Source of the DNA: Mesodorylaimus sp. YZB2_4
Taxonomy: Eukaryota > Nematoda > Enoplea > Dorylaimida > Dorylaimidae
NCBI GenBank assembly: GCA_030248295.1
Contig: JASANH010000705.1
Span: 1-64,000, forward strand
Length of the DNA: 64,000 bases
Direction: 5' to 3'
Position 1 is the first letter of the stretch, and each line of letters opens with the position of its first letter. The notes under the pieces were generated by a model. That model ran no database searches. It had not been told where the DNA came from and saw only the letters and a program-made list of their open reading frames with translations. Positions 48,096 through 59,622 of the stretch are shown here, piece after piece. Made by a program: the position numbers and the translations under genes.

Positions 48096-48830
48096 CTACT
48101 CTGCAGACTGCCGCACATGACCCCACTCTCCAACCTCAAGCCCAGCAACTTTCATGCAAATGCCAAGCAAGCGAACAGATTGATTGAACCTGATTGCGCA
48201 GCAGATTCGCTTGTGCCAGAGAAATGGACCCATTGGCGACTGGACTGTCTTCGCCCTCGCACAAGAACAGCTGGCGGACGTCGTCTTTCTGGGCGGCTGC
48301 AGCGCAAATTGGGCATCGATTGTGACGAGATAACCAGTCGTTGATGCAATCGGCGTGGAATTTGTGACCGCATCGCAATGCCGCAACGCCCGTTGCCCAC
48401 CAGATCAAAACAAATGGAACATCGGCACTTCATGGTTGGCTGATCGAACAATTTCGAAGCTGATCGACAGGCTCGTTGCTCGGATGAAAAGTTTACCACG
48501 AACAGATTTTCGAGGCGGCAATACAAGGCTTCCTTTGATAACTGATCACGAAGACAAGACGAACAACCTCTCGGTTCGAAGACTAGAGCAACGAATGAGC
48601 AAGAGATGCTGTCTGCCCAAGATCAAAGTAATCAAGGCGGCTAAACCTGCAGTTGGTGTCTCTGAACAGGTTCTATTGCAGTGAAGATGCACTGATGAAT
48701 CGAAACCGCTTTTGTTCTGGAAACGGTCGACTATCTTGCCGATCGCCAGGCCTTGTTTTTTTCTGTGTAAATACACAATTACCATTGACCCTTCTTGCCC
48801 CATGGCAACGTGTTTCAAAGCAAATACTCG
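48096..48830 (-). pseudogene. TRAIP-like RING gene copy E (inverted)
   Basis: The minus-strand copy contains an upstream segment matching C (44,825-45,030), an ATG at about 48,433, and a RING exon reading KCRCSICFDLVG, then a break, then VAALRCGHKFHADCINDWLS and RHNRCPICAAAAQKDDVRQL. It has the same one-base deletion as copy D (GGTGGGCAACGGG). D and E therefore descend from one already frameshifted exon, or both rely on an unannotated way round the shift. The exon ends NLLRNQ at a GTTCAA site. No coiled-coil exon follows. Confidence 0.65.
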
Positions 48831-48839
48831 TACTAGAAT

Positions 48840-50987
48840 AAGGATGTAGATGTAGGTCTTGTAGAGTATGACCCCAATAAATATTAAATTTGGACTGGTT
48901 GTGGTGCTTCGGGGCCGTACAAATACGACGTCGCCCGCCAGAGGGGGGAAGGGGGTCGCCTAAAAAACGATCTTGTACGATAGGGGAGGGGGGTCAGGCC
49001 AAATACAGCGTCGTTTATGCACTGGATATTTCAAGGTCATATTGCCGCCTCTGCAGACTGCAAGCTGCTGAGAGCAAAACTAACCCAAGTCGTGCAATTG
49101 GTTCCAAACCCACCCAAACCCAGTGGGTTTTTGGGTTGCATTGATGTTATGTCCACGGGTATCGGTTTGGGTTGGGTGGACTAGTGAATTGCCAGGCCAG
49201 GGTTGGGTCGAAAAGCCAAACCCAGATAAACCCAATTTTTTAAAATCCCGTGTGGATATTTAAGCGTTTTTGGGATCGGAAAATGGTTGTTTATTGCAAA
49301 AAAGAACCTGGTTTTTGTCGCTACGCCGCCATCCGTGGAGGACGTCGAGACCCGTGTGGTGGGTGTCACATGACACGACACAACTGACTGACTGACTTCT
49401 TGATTATCTGTCTGAGCTCCTATCAGAGCAGCGACAAAGAAATTTAAAGAAACAAAATAAAAAATGAGATAAAACTACAGTAGAGCATCTTCAGTTAGAA
49501 AAATTTGAAAAAAAGGTAGAAAAAAAATTCACGATTATTTCTGAGCTTCTAAGAGGGGATTGAGGGAAATTAGGGTGTGGCGCAAGGAGTCCCTACTTGT
49601 ATATGACGGATATGCACCAGTGCAGCAACCTTGACTCTTCGCAGGATCCAAGTAACTTTCACTCTAAGGTCAGCAAGTCCTTAGATTAGGGCAGCAATGT
49701 CGCTTTGATGTACAGTAGGATAGGACTTTCATTTATGCATGTCCTGCGGCTCATGATCAGACACGTCTCATCTAATGGCGTCGTTGTGAAACTGGCTCAT
49801 GCATACAAACTAGCTTGTTTATCTGCAGTGGTTGTTGCTGACCTCTCTAGACAAATTACACTAGCGATCAAAAGTAAAGCACGTTTGGCACTCCCTATCA
49901 AGCTCAACTTCGTTACTCTCTGCAACATGAATACGACATGAATGCAGTTTCATTCAAGGTTTTAGATGCCAGGTTATTGTTAGCTTCAGGCTTTTAAGCT
50001 GAAAGACGTGTTTGTAGCGACATCCCTAGGAACAAGAAAACCATATTCAAAATAGACATTATTCAGGCTTAGCGCTAAAGCATTTGGCTCAGATTATCGC
50101 TTCAAGAAAGTCTTCTATCTGCGATAGCGAATAAACTTTTGAATAAAAATTGATGGAATTTCGTTGAAAACTCTGGTTTTCTGTAATTATTTTCATGAAT
50201 TGATTACATTTCTGTTTTTATACTCCACTCGAACATTTATCGAAAAGCCGGGTACGGGTATGGGTATGGGTACACAGGTCGACCAGCGGGTACGGGTAGG
50301 GTACGATTTTCACACCCGTGCAGGCCCCTGCGTAGCCCTAACTCAAAACTTCAAGGTCTTTACATCGGTCTGCTGTCCTGGCAGGTTTTCCAGAAAAAGT
50401 GGTCATTTTCTGTAGACGACGGCATTTCTTCTATTCACTTTATAGTTTTCGGCACAAAAGTCAAACCACACCACGGTTTTTCTGTATTAAACTGGCTATA
50501 TCGATTTTCTGTTTTATACAATCCCTTTAAAATTATTCACTGAATCAGCTTTGATGAAAATCCAGTAAACATAGTGCCACAAATTTCTGCTTTGTATTCT
50601 GAACAACACCGCACAACGAAACTACATATTAATCTTCCCACAACCTTCCTTCCTTACGTGCACCTTCTCCAGTACACAATTCCTCTCACGTGCATCCGCC
50701 CACCATTCATGTTTTCCTATCGTCACTGCCATTTAAGGCGTTGAAACTCGCTTTGAGGAGACAAAATTTTTGAAGCCCACACGAGTCCAGTTTCTTAACG
50801 TACAAACACGAGTTGTGCGCCTTAGGCGTGGGCGAGTTCGGATCCGGTCCCCGCACTCTCTTCATGCCCTCTCCCCTTCCACTCCACTTCGCTCGTACAC
50901 GGGTCGATCACGCCGTTTTTGGTGTCGACAAGAGCAAGTAGAGGAAAACTTATTTTTGTCAATTTTTGCATTGATTTCAATTTGAAA
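48840..50987. other. Repeat-rich spacer, no gene recognised
   Basis: Contains GGGTTTGG/CCAAACCC clusters (49,105-49,235) and a GGGTACGG cluster ending in TGCAGGCCCCTG (50,250-50,333). Both resemble subterminal regions of hAT-type elements, though no target duplication was identified. The remainder is AT-rich with no supportable ORF. The EB gene promoter should lie just before 50,988. Confidence 0.5.
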
Positions 50988-53900
50988 ATGCAAAAAAATC
51001 ACATCTTGTGGATATTATTGCTTGTTGACGTATTGGCATTGAATGCAAATGCCTATGATCCGTGTCAAGGAAGAAGTAATATTGGTGGCCAGTGCGATTG
51101 GAATCGAGATTGCAATGGATTCGGAGTCATTTGCAAAGAAGGCAAATGCGCGTGCCATTACCATTATCAGCTAAGGAATGACAGCGATGGCTCCAAGTAC
51201 TGCGTCAGATGTAAGTACAGTGCACTGGAGTGGACGGGTGAGCAGTGCGAGTGGGTGGGGCTGCTAGTCGATAGGCAACGGCATCATAGTCGTTATTTTT
51301 TTAAAACCGAGGCATACACTAAACTAAAATGGAACTGGCACGGGTTGCACGAAAAAGAACTCACAGTATGTCGCATGATTTCTGTGTGAGTACGGAGGAT
51401 ACCGCATACAAATATGTGCCCGTACAGCATTCGAGACAGGCCTAAATATACTTATCTGTTGTCATATGGTGGAAACAAAAGAATTGCAAAGCACGATACA
51501 AAACTAGAGGTGACATGGACACTGTGGATGCTCGTATAGCATGCGTCACCTCTGCTCGGAACTGGCAGCCGGCAAGGTGACTGGTCAGGGTGGTTTCACA
51601 GCCATGGGTTTGGTCGGAAGACTTGATTGGCTGCCTTGGGTTTGGCGTGGCGCTCTACCAGTCATTCCTCAGTAATACAGACCCAAACGTAGTCAACATC
51701 GGCACATCGTGGGGCCATCAGTAGCGGTGACAAAGTATAGCCACGCCACTCAAGAGTGAGTTCTGTGAAAAGCTACTGGGGCCTCAGTGGGTCACACTCC
51801 CACAAAAATTGCTTTTTACCATCAGCTTCGCTTTGTGCTTTTCACCATCTGTGGTATTTGGGCTTACAGGTACAAGCTGTAACGTTATGCTAGGAGCTGG
51901 CTAAAAAATAACAAGATCACATCATAATCTGGCAGCATGCTCCCTTTTGGCCCCAGCTACTGTATGAATTTAATAGCGCAACATGTGAATGCTCGGCTAA
52001 TAGAAAAACAACTGAAATGCGGACCAGTAATTTGCAATCAACGTAACAGCTAGTTTGACTTTTCAGTACCAGACACCATCGGCGCACCGTGCTCTGGCCA
52101 ATGTCGCTTCCCCATGTTTTGCAATAATGGCAAGTGTGAATGTGTGCGAGCTACAAAAGACGGCAACCAATGTTACCCGAGCACCAAGTTGGGCGAAGCG
52201 TGTTCACAAAACGCCGAATGCACTTTGCCCTTCTCGGCCTGCATCGGAGGTCGTTGCAGCTGCATTGCTGGCACTACGAATAGCAATGGACAGTGTGCGG
52301 CAGGTAAGCGCTGATTTACTAAATAATGAGCCAAGGTCTCATCTCATGTCATGTCATACTTTATCCATAGCCATGCGCCATAGGGATAAGGAACACATGG
52401 GTTGACAGTAATTTTTTACCCAAGTCAGAAGGGAAGATAAGGGCATGTAATGGAGTTTACCACAAATATTTGGAAAGAATTTTAGAAAAAACTTTTTAAA
52501 AAGGGTCTTTAACGGGAAATCTATTCGAGGGTTACATATCCGCATTTTGGGGTTTATTTTAAAAGGAGCTGGTGTAAAACTAACTCAAAAGCACTTTTAC
52601 AGCAGAGAGCATTCAACAGTTCCCACCGTCCGTCCCCAACATAAACATCATGACAGGGCGTTCTTGGATTAGCCATGGAATGTGTGTTCTCTCAGGACAT
52701 ACAGTAGGTGCAAATGTTCATAAACCCTAGAAGTGGTACAGTCGAGTCAACTTATAGTCACACCGGATAATGTCACACCCCGGTTATTATCGCATGTTTC
52801 TGAAGTCCCGAATTCTCGGCCCATACTTTGTGTGTATTTTGAGTTGGCTTATTATCACACTGAATTTTGGCCCAGTCCGCTAAATGTCACATAAATTTCT
52901 TTGCCAAGCAGGGAAAGTTTTAAAAAGGCGTCACATTTACACTCTTGGCAGTCTGAAATCGACAAAAACTAGGACTTATCACTAGAAAACGTGTACAGTA
53001 AGCGCATGGCACGTTTATGATTCAGCTTTGATTTGACAGATCCTCATAATTTGGATTTCTTCAATCACAAAAACTGTCTGAATAGCGTAGCGTCTTTCAG
53101 TAGCTTAGGAATGCACGAATATGGTCTGAAATGTCGATAAAAAGAGTATACTGAACCAAGATTCAATAAAGATAAAATATGTAAATACTGCAATGTAAAC
53201 TTCGAATATTGTCACATTTCCTTCCCACCCAGGGCTGGTGATACTAAGCGGACCCGAATGTATAAGGAAGAGAATTACAGTAAACCAGCCGGGTCCTAGG
53301 GGAAAATACTTGGGGGAAGAAATGAAAGAAAGAGTATTTGAATATTTCAGAGAAGCATTGTCCTGACGGATCGAAACCGGGTGGAAATTGTGTGCGATTG
53401 ACCTATGATAGATCGGGTGTGGCCAACATGTTCTCCAGCAGGGACACGGACACATGCCCGGACAATCAGTATTGTTACACGTCGGACCTATCGTTGGGTG
53501 GTCAATGTTGCCCCGTCACATGCCCCTACGACACCAAACCTGACACGTCCTACTCGTGTGCGCCCGGCTCCTCGAACGCGTGCCCGTTGACCACTCACTA
53601 TTGCCATCGCCTGGCTGGGCAAGCGTTTTCCATTTCGGCTTGTTGTCGTCGTCCCTGTCTTGAACCGACACCAGTTTTCGTCAATGGCAAGTGCTGGCCC
53701 CGCGCCTGGCTGGGTGGTCCGTGCACTGTGAACGAGCAATGCGAAAGCGGGGATGGCATGCAATGCACAAATGGACGATGCGTTTGCAAGACCAGTTTCT
53801 CGCCACAATCGGGCAGTTTCATAACTGCTGAAAACCCGCCCCAAGTCTGTGTCCGTAGTTGCGCCAGTGGGGTATCGCGCGGTGGAGAATGCTTCGCAAC

Positions 53901-54209
53901 AGCCAGCTTGGGCAGCCAGTGCGATGTGGATGACCAATGCCCATCAAACTCGAAATGCAGTCGGGGTGAATGCATTTGCAATTGCGATAATGGATACACA
54001 AAATCTGGCAATTCGTGCGTTAAGCCGCAGACGACTACAGCTGCTCCGGGCAGAGGAGGTAACATCAGGGATCACAGTCTTTGTCACAGATGCGAAATGA
54101 GGGTTTTACATTTCCAGTGACCAACAGTGGTGGAGGCGGAATCATTGGTCTTTTGGGCGGAGTGCTGAAAGGAGGTGGCGGCGGCGGCGGTGGTGGTCTC
54201 TTGGGTTAG
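50988..54209 (+). CDS. Secreted EB-module / lustrin-type Cys-rich protein with Gly-rich tail
   Basis: Four exons (50988-51210, 52067-52303, 53351-54058, 54118-54209) with GT-AG borders and matching phases give 419 residues. The start MQKNHILWILLLVDVLALNA is a signal peptide; it is the first ATG after TTTGAAA. EB-like modules carry the repeating pattern CxxGKCxC: ICKEGKCACHYHY, FCNNGKCECVRAT, ACIGGRCSCIAGT, QCTNGRCVCKTSF and KCSRGECICNCDN. Exon 3 also has lustrin-type Cys repeats (TCPYDTKPDTSYSCAPGSSN, ending ISACC). The tail is ILGLLGG-like followed by a run of Gly. EB and lustrin modules are common in secreted nematode and other ecdysozoan proteins. The function here is unknown, perhaps matrix, cuticle or protease-inhibitor-like. 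The gene is clean and probably functional. A piece of its exon 3 is repeated just downstream. Confidence 0.88.
51590..51665. repeat. SINE-like family C fragment in an EB-gene intron
   Basis: GGTCGGAAGACTTG... TTGGCTGCCTTGGGTTT at 51,613-51,645 matches GGTCGGAAGACTTGGAAGCT... CCTTGGGTTTTTGG at 63,890-63,920. It is a short diverged fragment of the repeat at the right end of the window. Confidence 0.45.
52338..52425 (-). repeat. SINE-like family A fragment in an EB-gene intron
   Basis: Read on the minus strand it contains CATGTGTTCCTTA, then GGATAAAGTATGACATGACATG. This matches the plus-strand copy at 55,045-55,115. It is the 3' part of a tRNA-derived repeat. Confidence 0.6.
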
Positions 54210-54445
54210 ACAGCCTGAAGACATGGAAATGAATGAAGTGATTGGCCGATTCATTCAAAAATTTGATAAATGAAGAAGAGCTCAGCTTATAAGAGGACTG
54301 CATGTCAGTTGTAGCGCAGTAATACATTACAATATCCAGGCTGGTTTGGCAGATGTTTTCGGGAAGATAGAGACAGAAATTAAGAGCCAAGATAAGACAT
54401 CAAATGCTAAATAAGCACTGAATCAACCCAAATCGATCAGTCGAT

Positions 54446-54540
54446 ATTTCAGAGAAACGTCGTCCTAACAGATCGAAACAGGTGGAAATTGCGTGCAGTT
54501 GACCTATGTTAAATTGGGTGTGGCAATCATGTTCTCCAGG
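54446..54540 (+). pseudogene. Duplicate of the 5' end of EB-gene exon 3
   Basis: About 95 bp beginning ATATTTCAGAGAAACGTCGT repeat the acceptor and first ~90 bp of exon 3 at 53,343-53,437 (ATATTTCAGAGAAGCATTGT). There are about a dozen differences, and the copy stops at TTCTCCAG. It is an exon fragment without the remainder of the gene. Confidence 0.8.
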
Positions 54541-56245
54541 TACGCGGATCAGTCGATTTGGTTACATATTTTGGCTGACTTGATGGTCACATACTGTAGT
54601 ACCAGCATTACAGTAGGTCCGCTCGCTCACAAAGCGATACGGCAGCAACCGTACCCATTGGTAGCTACATGATTGCTGCCTGCTGACCTACTTAAACGTC
54701 CCAGTACTTATATGGATATATTACCACAACAGAAGGCAGCCAAGGTCGAGAACAAATCCTAGACGATCAAAAAACTTGCATGGAAAGGAGCCTTATTACA
54801 ATGGTTAACAGTATGGTTTCGTATATCTCGGGGAAGGATGCCTTTGAGAGAACAAAAGAAAAACCACATTTCATCGGTTCTGGCTACGCGGTTCTCGTGA
54901 CCCACTGGCCCAGCTTCACCAGAATCTAGTCATTTCGCTGTAGAATCAAGCAGTGAAGCTGAAACTCGCTTCTGCCTCTCACGCTGGGTGCGCACTTAGA
55001 GGGGAGGGTTCGACTCCCGCCCCGGTACAAAATGATTGTCAAACATGTGTTCCTTAGCCATCGAGTGGGCTGTATAGTGCTTGGCTGGATAAAGTATGAC
55101 ATGACATGGCATGACATTCTGGAGTTCGGCAATTTACAGTCACGAAATTGCAGTCGCGGTGGCACGATTAACGTGGAGATTGGGCCCGATTTCGATCGCA
55201 TAATCCCCAAGTCAAACGAGGACTTGTTCAGTCGAGTCAGTTTGTTCACAGTTTGAGTGCCACCAATTGATGCCAGGGAATCGTAAAACCTCAATGGACA
55301 GTTGGATAGTTTATAGGCGGCATCGAAGCCCGCAGCCCATTCGCTGGGATCTCCTTAGTTGAACCTACTGTATTCACGAGTCAGTGCAGAAAACTCGACA
55401 ATTTTCTGCTTAAAAAATATTCGGCATCTGTCACAAAAGATTCTCGATGTTTAATCAAATTAGAAACGCAAAGCTGCATCTGTATACAATACAGTAGAAT
55501 GGAAGTGGGAAGAATGCAAGCGCTCAAGGTTTTGTTGCGGTCGCAGAAAGTCCGCAGTCTAAGCGAGCAAAAGCAAAGCATATTTTATAACACTGAAATA
55601 AAACCGTCATATTTTGAGTAGCTTTATCGTTTCCATTGTGCCTTTAGCCGCGAATCTGAAAGGGTCAACCTGCTGCAAAAGAGTTATCCAAGGAATATCA
55701 GCATTTGCAGGTTGCTCACACAAACTGAATCGCCGATGCATCGAAGCGTTGACAGATGGCGGCACCATTGGCCAAGGTGACACGCGGCTTGCTATGATGT
55801 CGGGAACCGTTTCTGTCGGCATAGAGCACATCGCGTCCTTGTAATGAAATACACTCAGCTGGCTTCTAAATGGCGCCCTGCATATATTTCATCTGAACTA
55901 TCAACGTCAATGGCAATAAAAAGGGACGAAGAAGATGGGCACTCAAATTCTGATAAATGAGGAGATCGGCTCTCAGATCAAATTACCCCTAATCAGCCCG
56001 CTTCTTCCTTCATGGCTGTCATGAGATGCTGATTCATGCATCATAAGCTTCCATCTTTATCTCCATGCATCCATTTCTTGCCATCTGGACATGGTCTGGG
56101 CACCTAGTTACTAAAAGCTCATCTTCTCCATTTCATCTTTCAATTACCTCCACTTCATTTATGGTTGCCGAGAAATACCCTAAACACTTCACACACTGGC
56201 ACGAGATAGTCAGGCGTGCAGTTGATAATGTCCGAAATAGCCAAG
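54541..56245. other. Spacer between the EB and lectin genes, no gene recognised
   Basis: Contains a tRNA-derived repeat (listed separately). The frames at 55,607-55,844 on both strands are open for about 75 codons but match nothing recognised. The last few hundred bases probably include the promoter of the lectin-PAN gene. Confidence 0.45.
54985..55118 (+). repeat. tRNA-derived SINE, family A
   Basis: Carries GGAGGGTTCGACTCCCGCCC, a good tRNA T-arm with box B. It is followed by a body (CATGTGTTCCTTAGCCATCG) and an end, GGATAAAGTATGACATGACATG, that recurs inverted at 52,338-52,425. No complete tRNA cloverleaf with an anticodon arm was found, so it is not called as a tRNA gene. Confidence 0.65.
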
Positions 56246-59200
56246 ATGAGGAAAAAGGTAAAGCTATCTACTGAGGCAATCCGATTATTTCTGTGCGCTG
56301 TTTTCGTTTACTCCCTAATGTTCTTTTTCGTACTCGTTTCGGCAGGTAAGGCTTGAATTTCTTATGAATGCATACTGCCTTATTCGTAGGTACGTTTTCA
56401 GAACCTTGTCCACAGCCAAATACTGGTGCGGGAGGTAAGTTAACGGCCCCATGGTCGGAACTTAGAGCTTGGTGCATTACCCGACAGGGTAGTGTTTCAG
56501 CCTAGGACTAGGCCAGAAGTCAGATTAGTTCCGTGGCATCGGCGATTTGTACTAAGAATAAGCCCTCTTACTTACAGTTTCGACTTGTCCAAGCGGCTAC
56601 AGCAGAAATGGTGACACTTGTCTGTTATACACACAGTCACTAAATAACGTTACTCACCAGCAGGCTGTCACCCATTGCTCTGGCCAGGCTGGTCTCACAT
56701 ATTTTGCCAAAGACAACTCCGCTTGGTGTTACAACTACTGGTAAGCTGTTATCCAACATAATCGCGTTGCCTTATGCTCCGTTAATCAAGATAGTGCGCT
56801 GTGCTTGCTAAAAACTTTCACCTTACATGGCTGGTACAAGATTCTTACCAACAAAGAAAACAGTAGATCACAGAAAAGTCTTCAAGGATTTTGCTTTTGA
56901 ACCAAAATGTCTTTAGTAGTTCTGGACCTCTAGTGAGAATTACAGTTTAGAAAAGCTATACAAGTTATGTTCTAGGCCTAAAATATCTATGCTCTTATCC
57001 AGACTTCATTCACAAAACAAAATAGTATCGTCGAATCGATCAGAAAATGAGGATTTCTGCTTCTGACTAGACATAGCAGATATTAGCGCAATGCTTAAGC
57101 AGATTTTCCCGTCTAGGTTTTCTGGGGGTGGCTTTACAAATACGTGGTTTGGACTGTCTTACAACTCAGCGACAAAATCTTTTCAATGGTCGGACGGGAC
57201 GACCCTGTGCCACACTGATTGGGCGGCTTGGTGCGCTGGAGAGCCAGGGACGCCAGAAACCTGGAGCGGCGACTGCGTGGCGGTGAACGAAGACCCATAT
57301 TGCTGGAAAATGGTCGACTGCAACAGCAAGATGGGCGTCGCGTGTGTACACTGGTGGCAAAGCAGTAAGCAATGCTACGTCCTTGCTTGCCCCTGGACCT
57401 ATGTAGGTTAGGTTCCACCACTTCGCTGTCTCTTTCTTCCTCGAAGAACACAACGCTACACTAGCGCCACAGCACCTCTCACTACTGAGCTTGGCCCAAA
57501 TGAGCCAAGAATCGCCGATTCCAAACAGTTCACTGATACCATGTGCAAAGGGGCAAAATGACCGATAAACCAACCTCCTCTCGGCATCCCTTAGTTCCAA
57601 TGACAAACTGCCAGAAAGGAGCGGCTATCTTGAGATCGGGCCGCGGGACAGCTGACGATGAGACCTCCCCTCGAGAGCCTTGCCAATCACTTGCTGACCT
57701 GTTGTCTCCAGCAGTTGCTGTTGCCTGTGTTGTTGTTGTTGTCCGTTTGTGTTAGCGGAATCGACCAATCGGATGGTGGGCCTGCTGCTCTTTCGTCACT
57801 GGTGTAATAGGGGTGGATACGCTTACCTACAGCAAGGCACTGGTTCAGAGAATCGGTCTGCCTCTCCTAGGTCGAGTGGCTGGTTTGGTTTGCAGGAATT
57901 AAGCGGCGACTGGTCTTGATTTCTTGGTCTGCATTGCCCTATGGGCAATTTGGGCTAAGAACCACCAGAACCGCCGTCAGGATCGACACGTGTGGCCGCC
58001 CTTCGGATGGTGAGCCTAAACGGCCCTTGTGTGTGGTTGGCAATAAACTACACGAGGCGTCGTGGGCTCCGTGGGCGTCCAGCCAGAGTTTTTTCTAATT
58101 CTCTCCAATTCCCCACCCCCCCCCCCCCCCCGCCCTTCTTGCTCACAGGCTGCTCTGCTTACGCGAACGTCCTAACCACTTTTTTCCTGTGAAAACAAGA
58201 TCCATTTTTAAAGCTTTTAAGCTCAGAAAAAGAGAGGCGATTATCGCATGAAGCACAGTTGCTTTTGCCCCCTAGGATAGGTCAAGGAATTCACTAGTGT
58301 GGTTGCATATTTGGTGCAGTATACCCGTACACTTGACCATTCGCTACCCGCTTCCCCAGCGAGCAGTCGCTGTCTGTTGCACATTGTCATACCTGGAACT
58401 AGCATGAAGCCAACTATGGCCACTACCGTTCTAACGTCATCTCCAACCAAAAAGAGCAGCATTAGCTCAGTTCTTGCGACTGACTCTGCGAGCTTGACCA
58501 CAATTCTCGTAGGTGAAGGAGTTTCCACCATATCGACAGAGACAACTAGAACTCGAGCCACCACAACTGCTGGCAAAACTGTGGCCAAAATAAGTAACAG
58601 CACTGGCCGTGCTATATCCACTGATATTTCATCAACAGCCGCAGGTGTCTTAGCTCTGGCTTGGGTCCAGACGAGGGATACAAGCTCGAATTTGGCTGTC
58701 TGATATTGTAGACTTGGCTCTGCTTTCAGGCCCCAGCACAGCTACAATCGCCGCACTGGCAGCTGGAACACCAGCATTTTCCGCATCCGCAGTGATTGCA
58801 TTCTCTTCATTCAGCACTTCTCTGAAAACAGTCTCAGTAATCAGTTCATCATCGCTACAGGTGAGTATCCTGTCTGGACACCCTACTACCAAAATCCCAA
58901 TGATCCGCTACTAAGTTGGCCCCGTCAGTAACAGCAGAATTTCTTTTGCGCAGACAACAGCAACTTTAGCTCGAAACGCGACGGCATCAATGTCAAATGA
59001 AGTTCCTCCAACCACGCCCACCACTCTGGTCACAACTACAGACGGACCTTCGGAATCAGTCAGCAGCAGCAGCGCCAGTAAGAGAGCTCAATTATCTAAT
59101 CGAGATGACTGATGGTGTATTCCGGATGGCTCCTCAACATTCTTAGCAACCTTTGTCGATTAGCTGAATTTTTGATGTCCGTTTCAGCTGTCAACTCGAG

Positions 59201-59622
59201 TCAAACATCGCCACCCAAGATAACTTCAACATACTTCACTCAATCAAACACAGCGTCCGCAACCACGCCTCAAAGCACTGGTATGGGCACTGCAGGTATA
59301 CTATTATTGAGCCCCTCCGATTAAATGGTGTATCCTTTCAGAAGTGTGCCAGAAAACAAGAATCGGCGATTTCTCTCCACTGCTAGTGCATGGAAAAATG
59401 TCCTACTGGCCGGTGAGATTTCTGTCGAACGCAACAGTCAACGACTGCGCGATAGCCTGTATGGGAGAGGCGACGTGCAAAAGTTTCGATTGGAGCCAAG
59501 TGACAGGAGAATGTAAATTGCTGACGGCGCAGTTCAGCGAAGAAAACTGTTCCCACTTCGTTCTGGATGATAACTTTCACCATTACGATTATGTCAGGGT
59601 CCAGGAGGAATGCAATTGCTGA
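56246..59622 (+). CDS. Secreted C-type lectin / Ser-Thr-rich / PAN-Apple protein
   Basis: Nine exons: 56246-56345, 56390-56434, 56578-56740, 57117-57364, 58360-58644, 58730-58860, 58954-59077, 59188-59280, 59342-59622. All borders are GT-AG, all phases match, and the total is 489 residues plus TGA. Exon 1 gives MRKKVKLSTEAIRLFLCAVF and a long hydrophobic signal (or N-terminal anchor). Residues ~50-185 are a C-type lectin domain (CPSGYSRNGDTCLLY; WFGLSYNSATKSFQWSDGT; GDCVAVNEDPYCWKMVDCNS, ending VACV). The Ca2+ triplet is not canonical EPN/QPD; GEPGTPETW is seen, so sugar binding is uncertain. Exons 5-8 are Ser/Thr-rich and mucin-like (TTPTTLVTTTDGPSESVSSS). The last exon is a PAN/Apple domain (CQKTRIGDFSPLLVHGK... 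CAIACMGEATCKSFDWSQ... CKLL). Likely an extracellular recognition or adhesive protein; function unproven. Exon 5's start was chosen by phase and its polypyrimidine acceptor. Confidence 0.88.

Noticed and set aside
55000-55032. Functional tRNA gene at the GGTTCGACTCCC sequence
   Set aside because: Only the T-arm is convincing. No matching acceptor, D-arm or anticodon arm could be folded upstream, and the segment is repeated elsewhere as a SINE.
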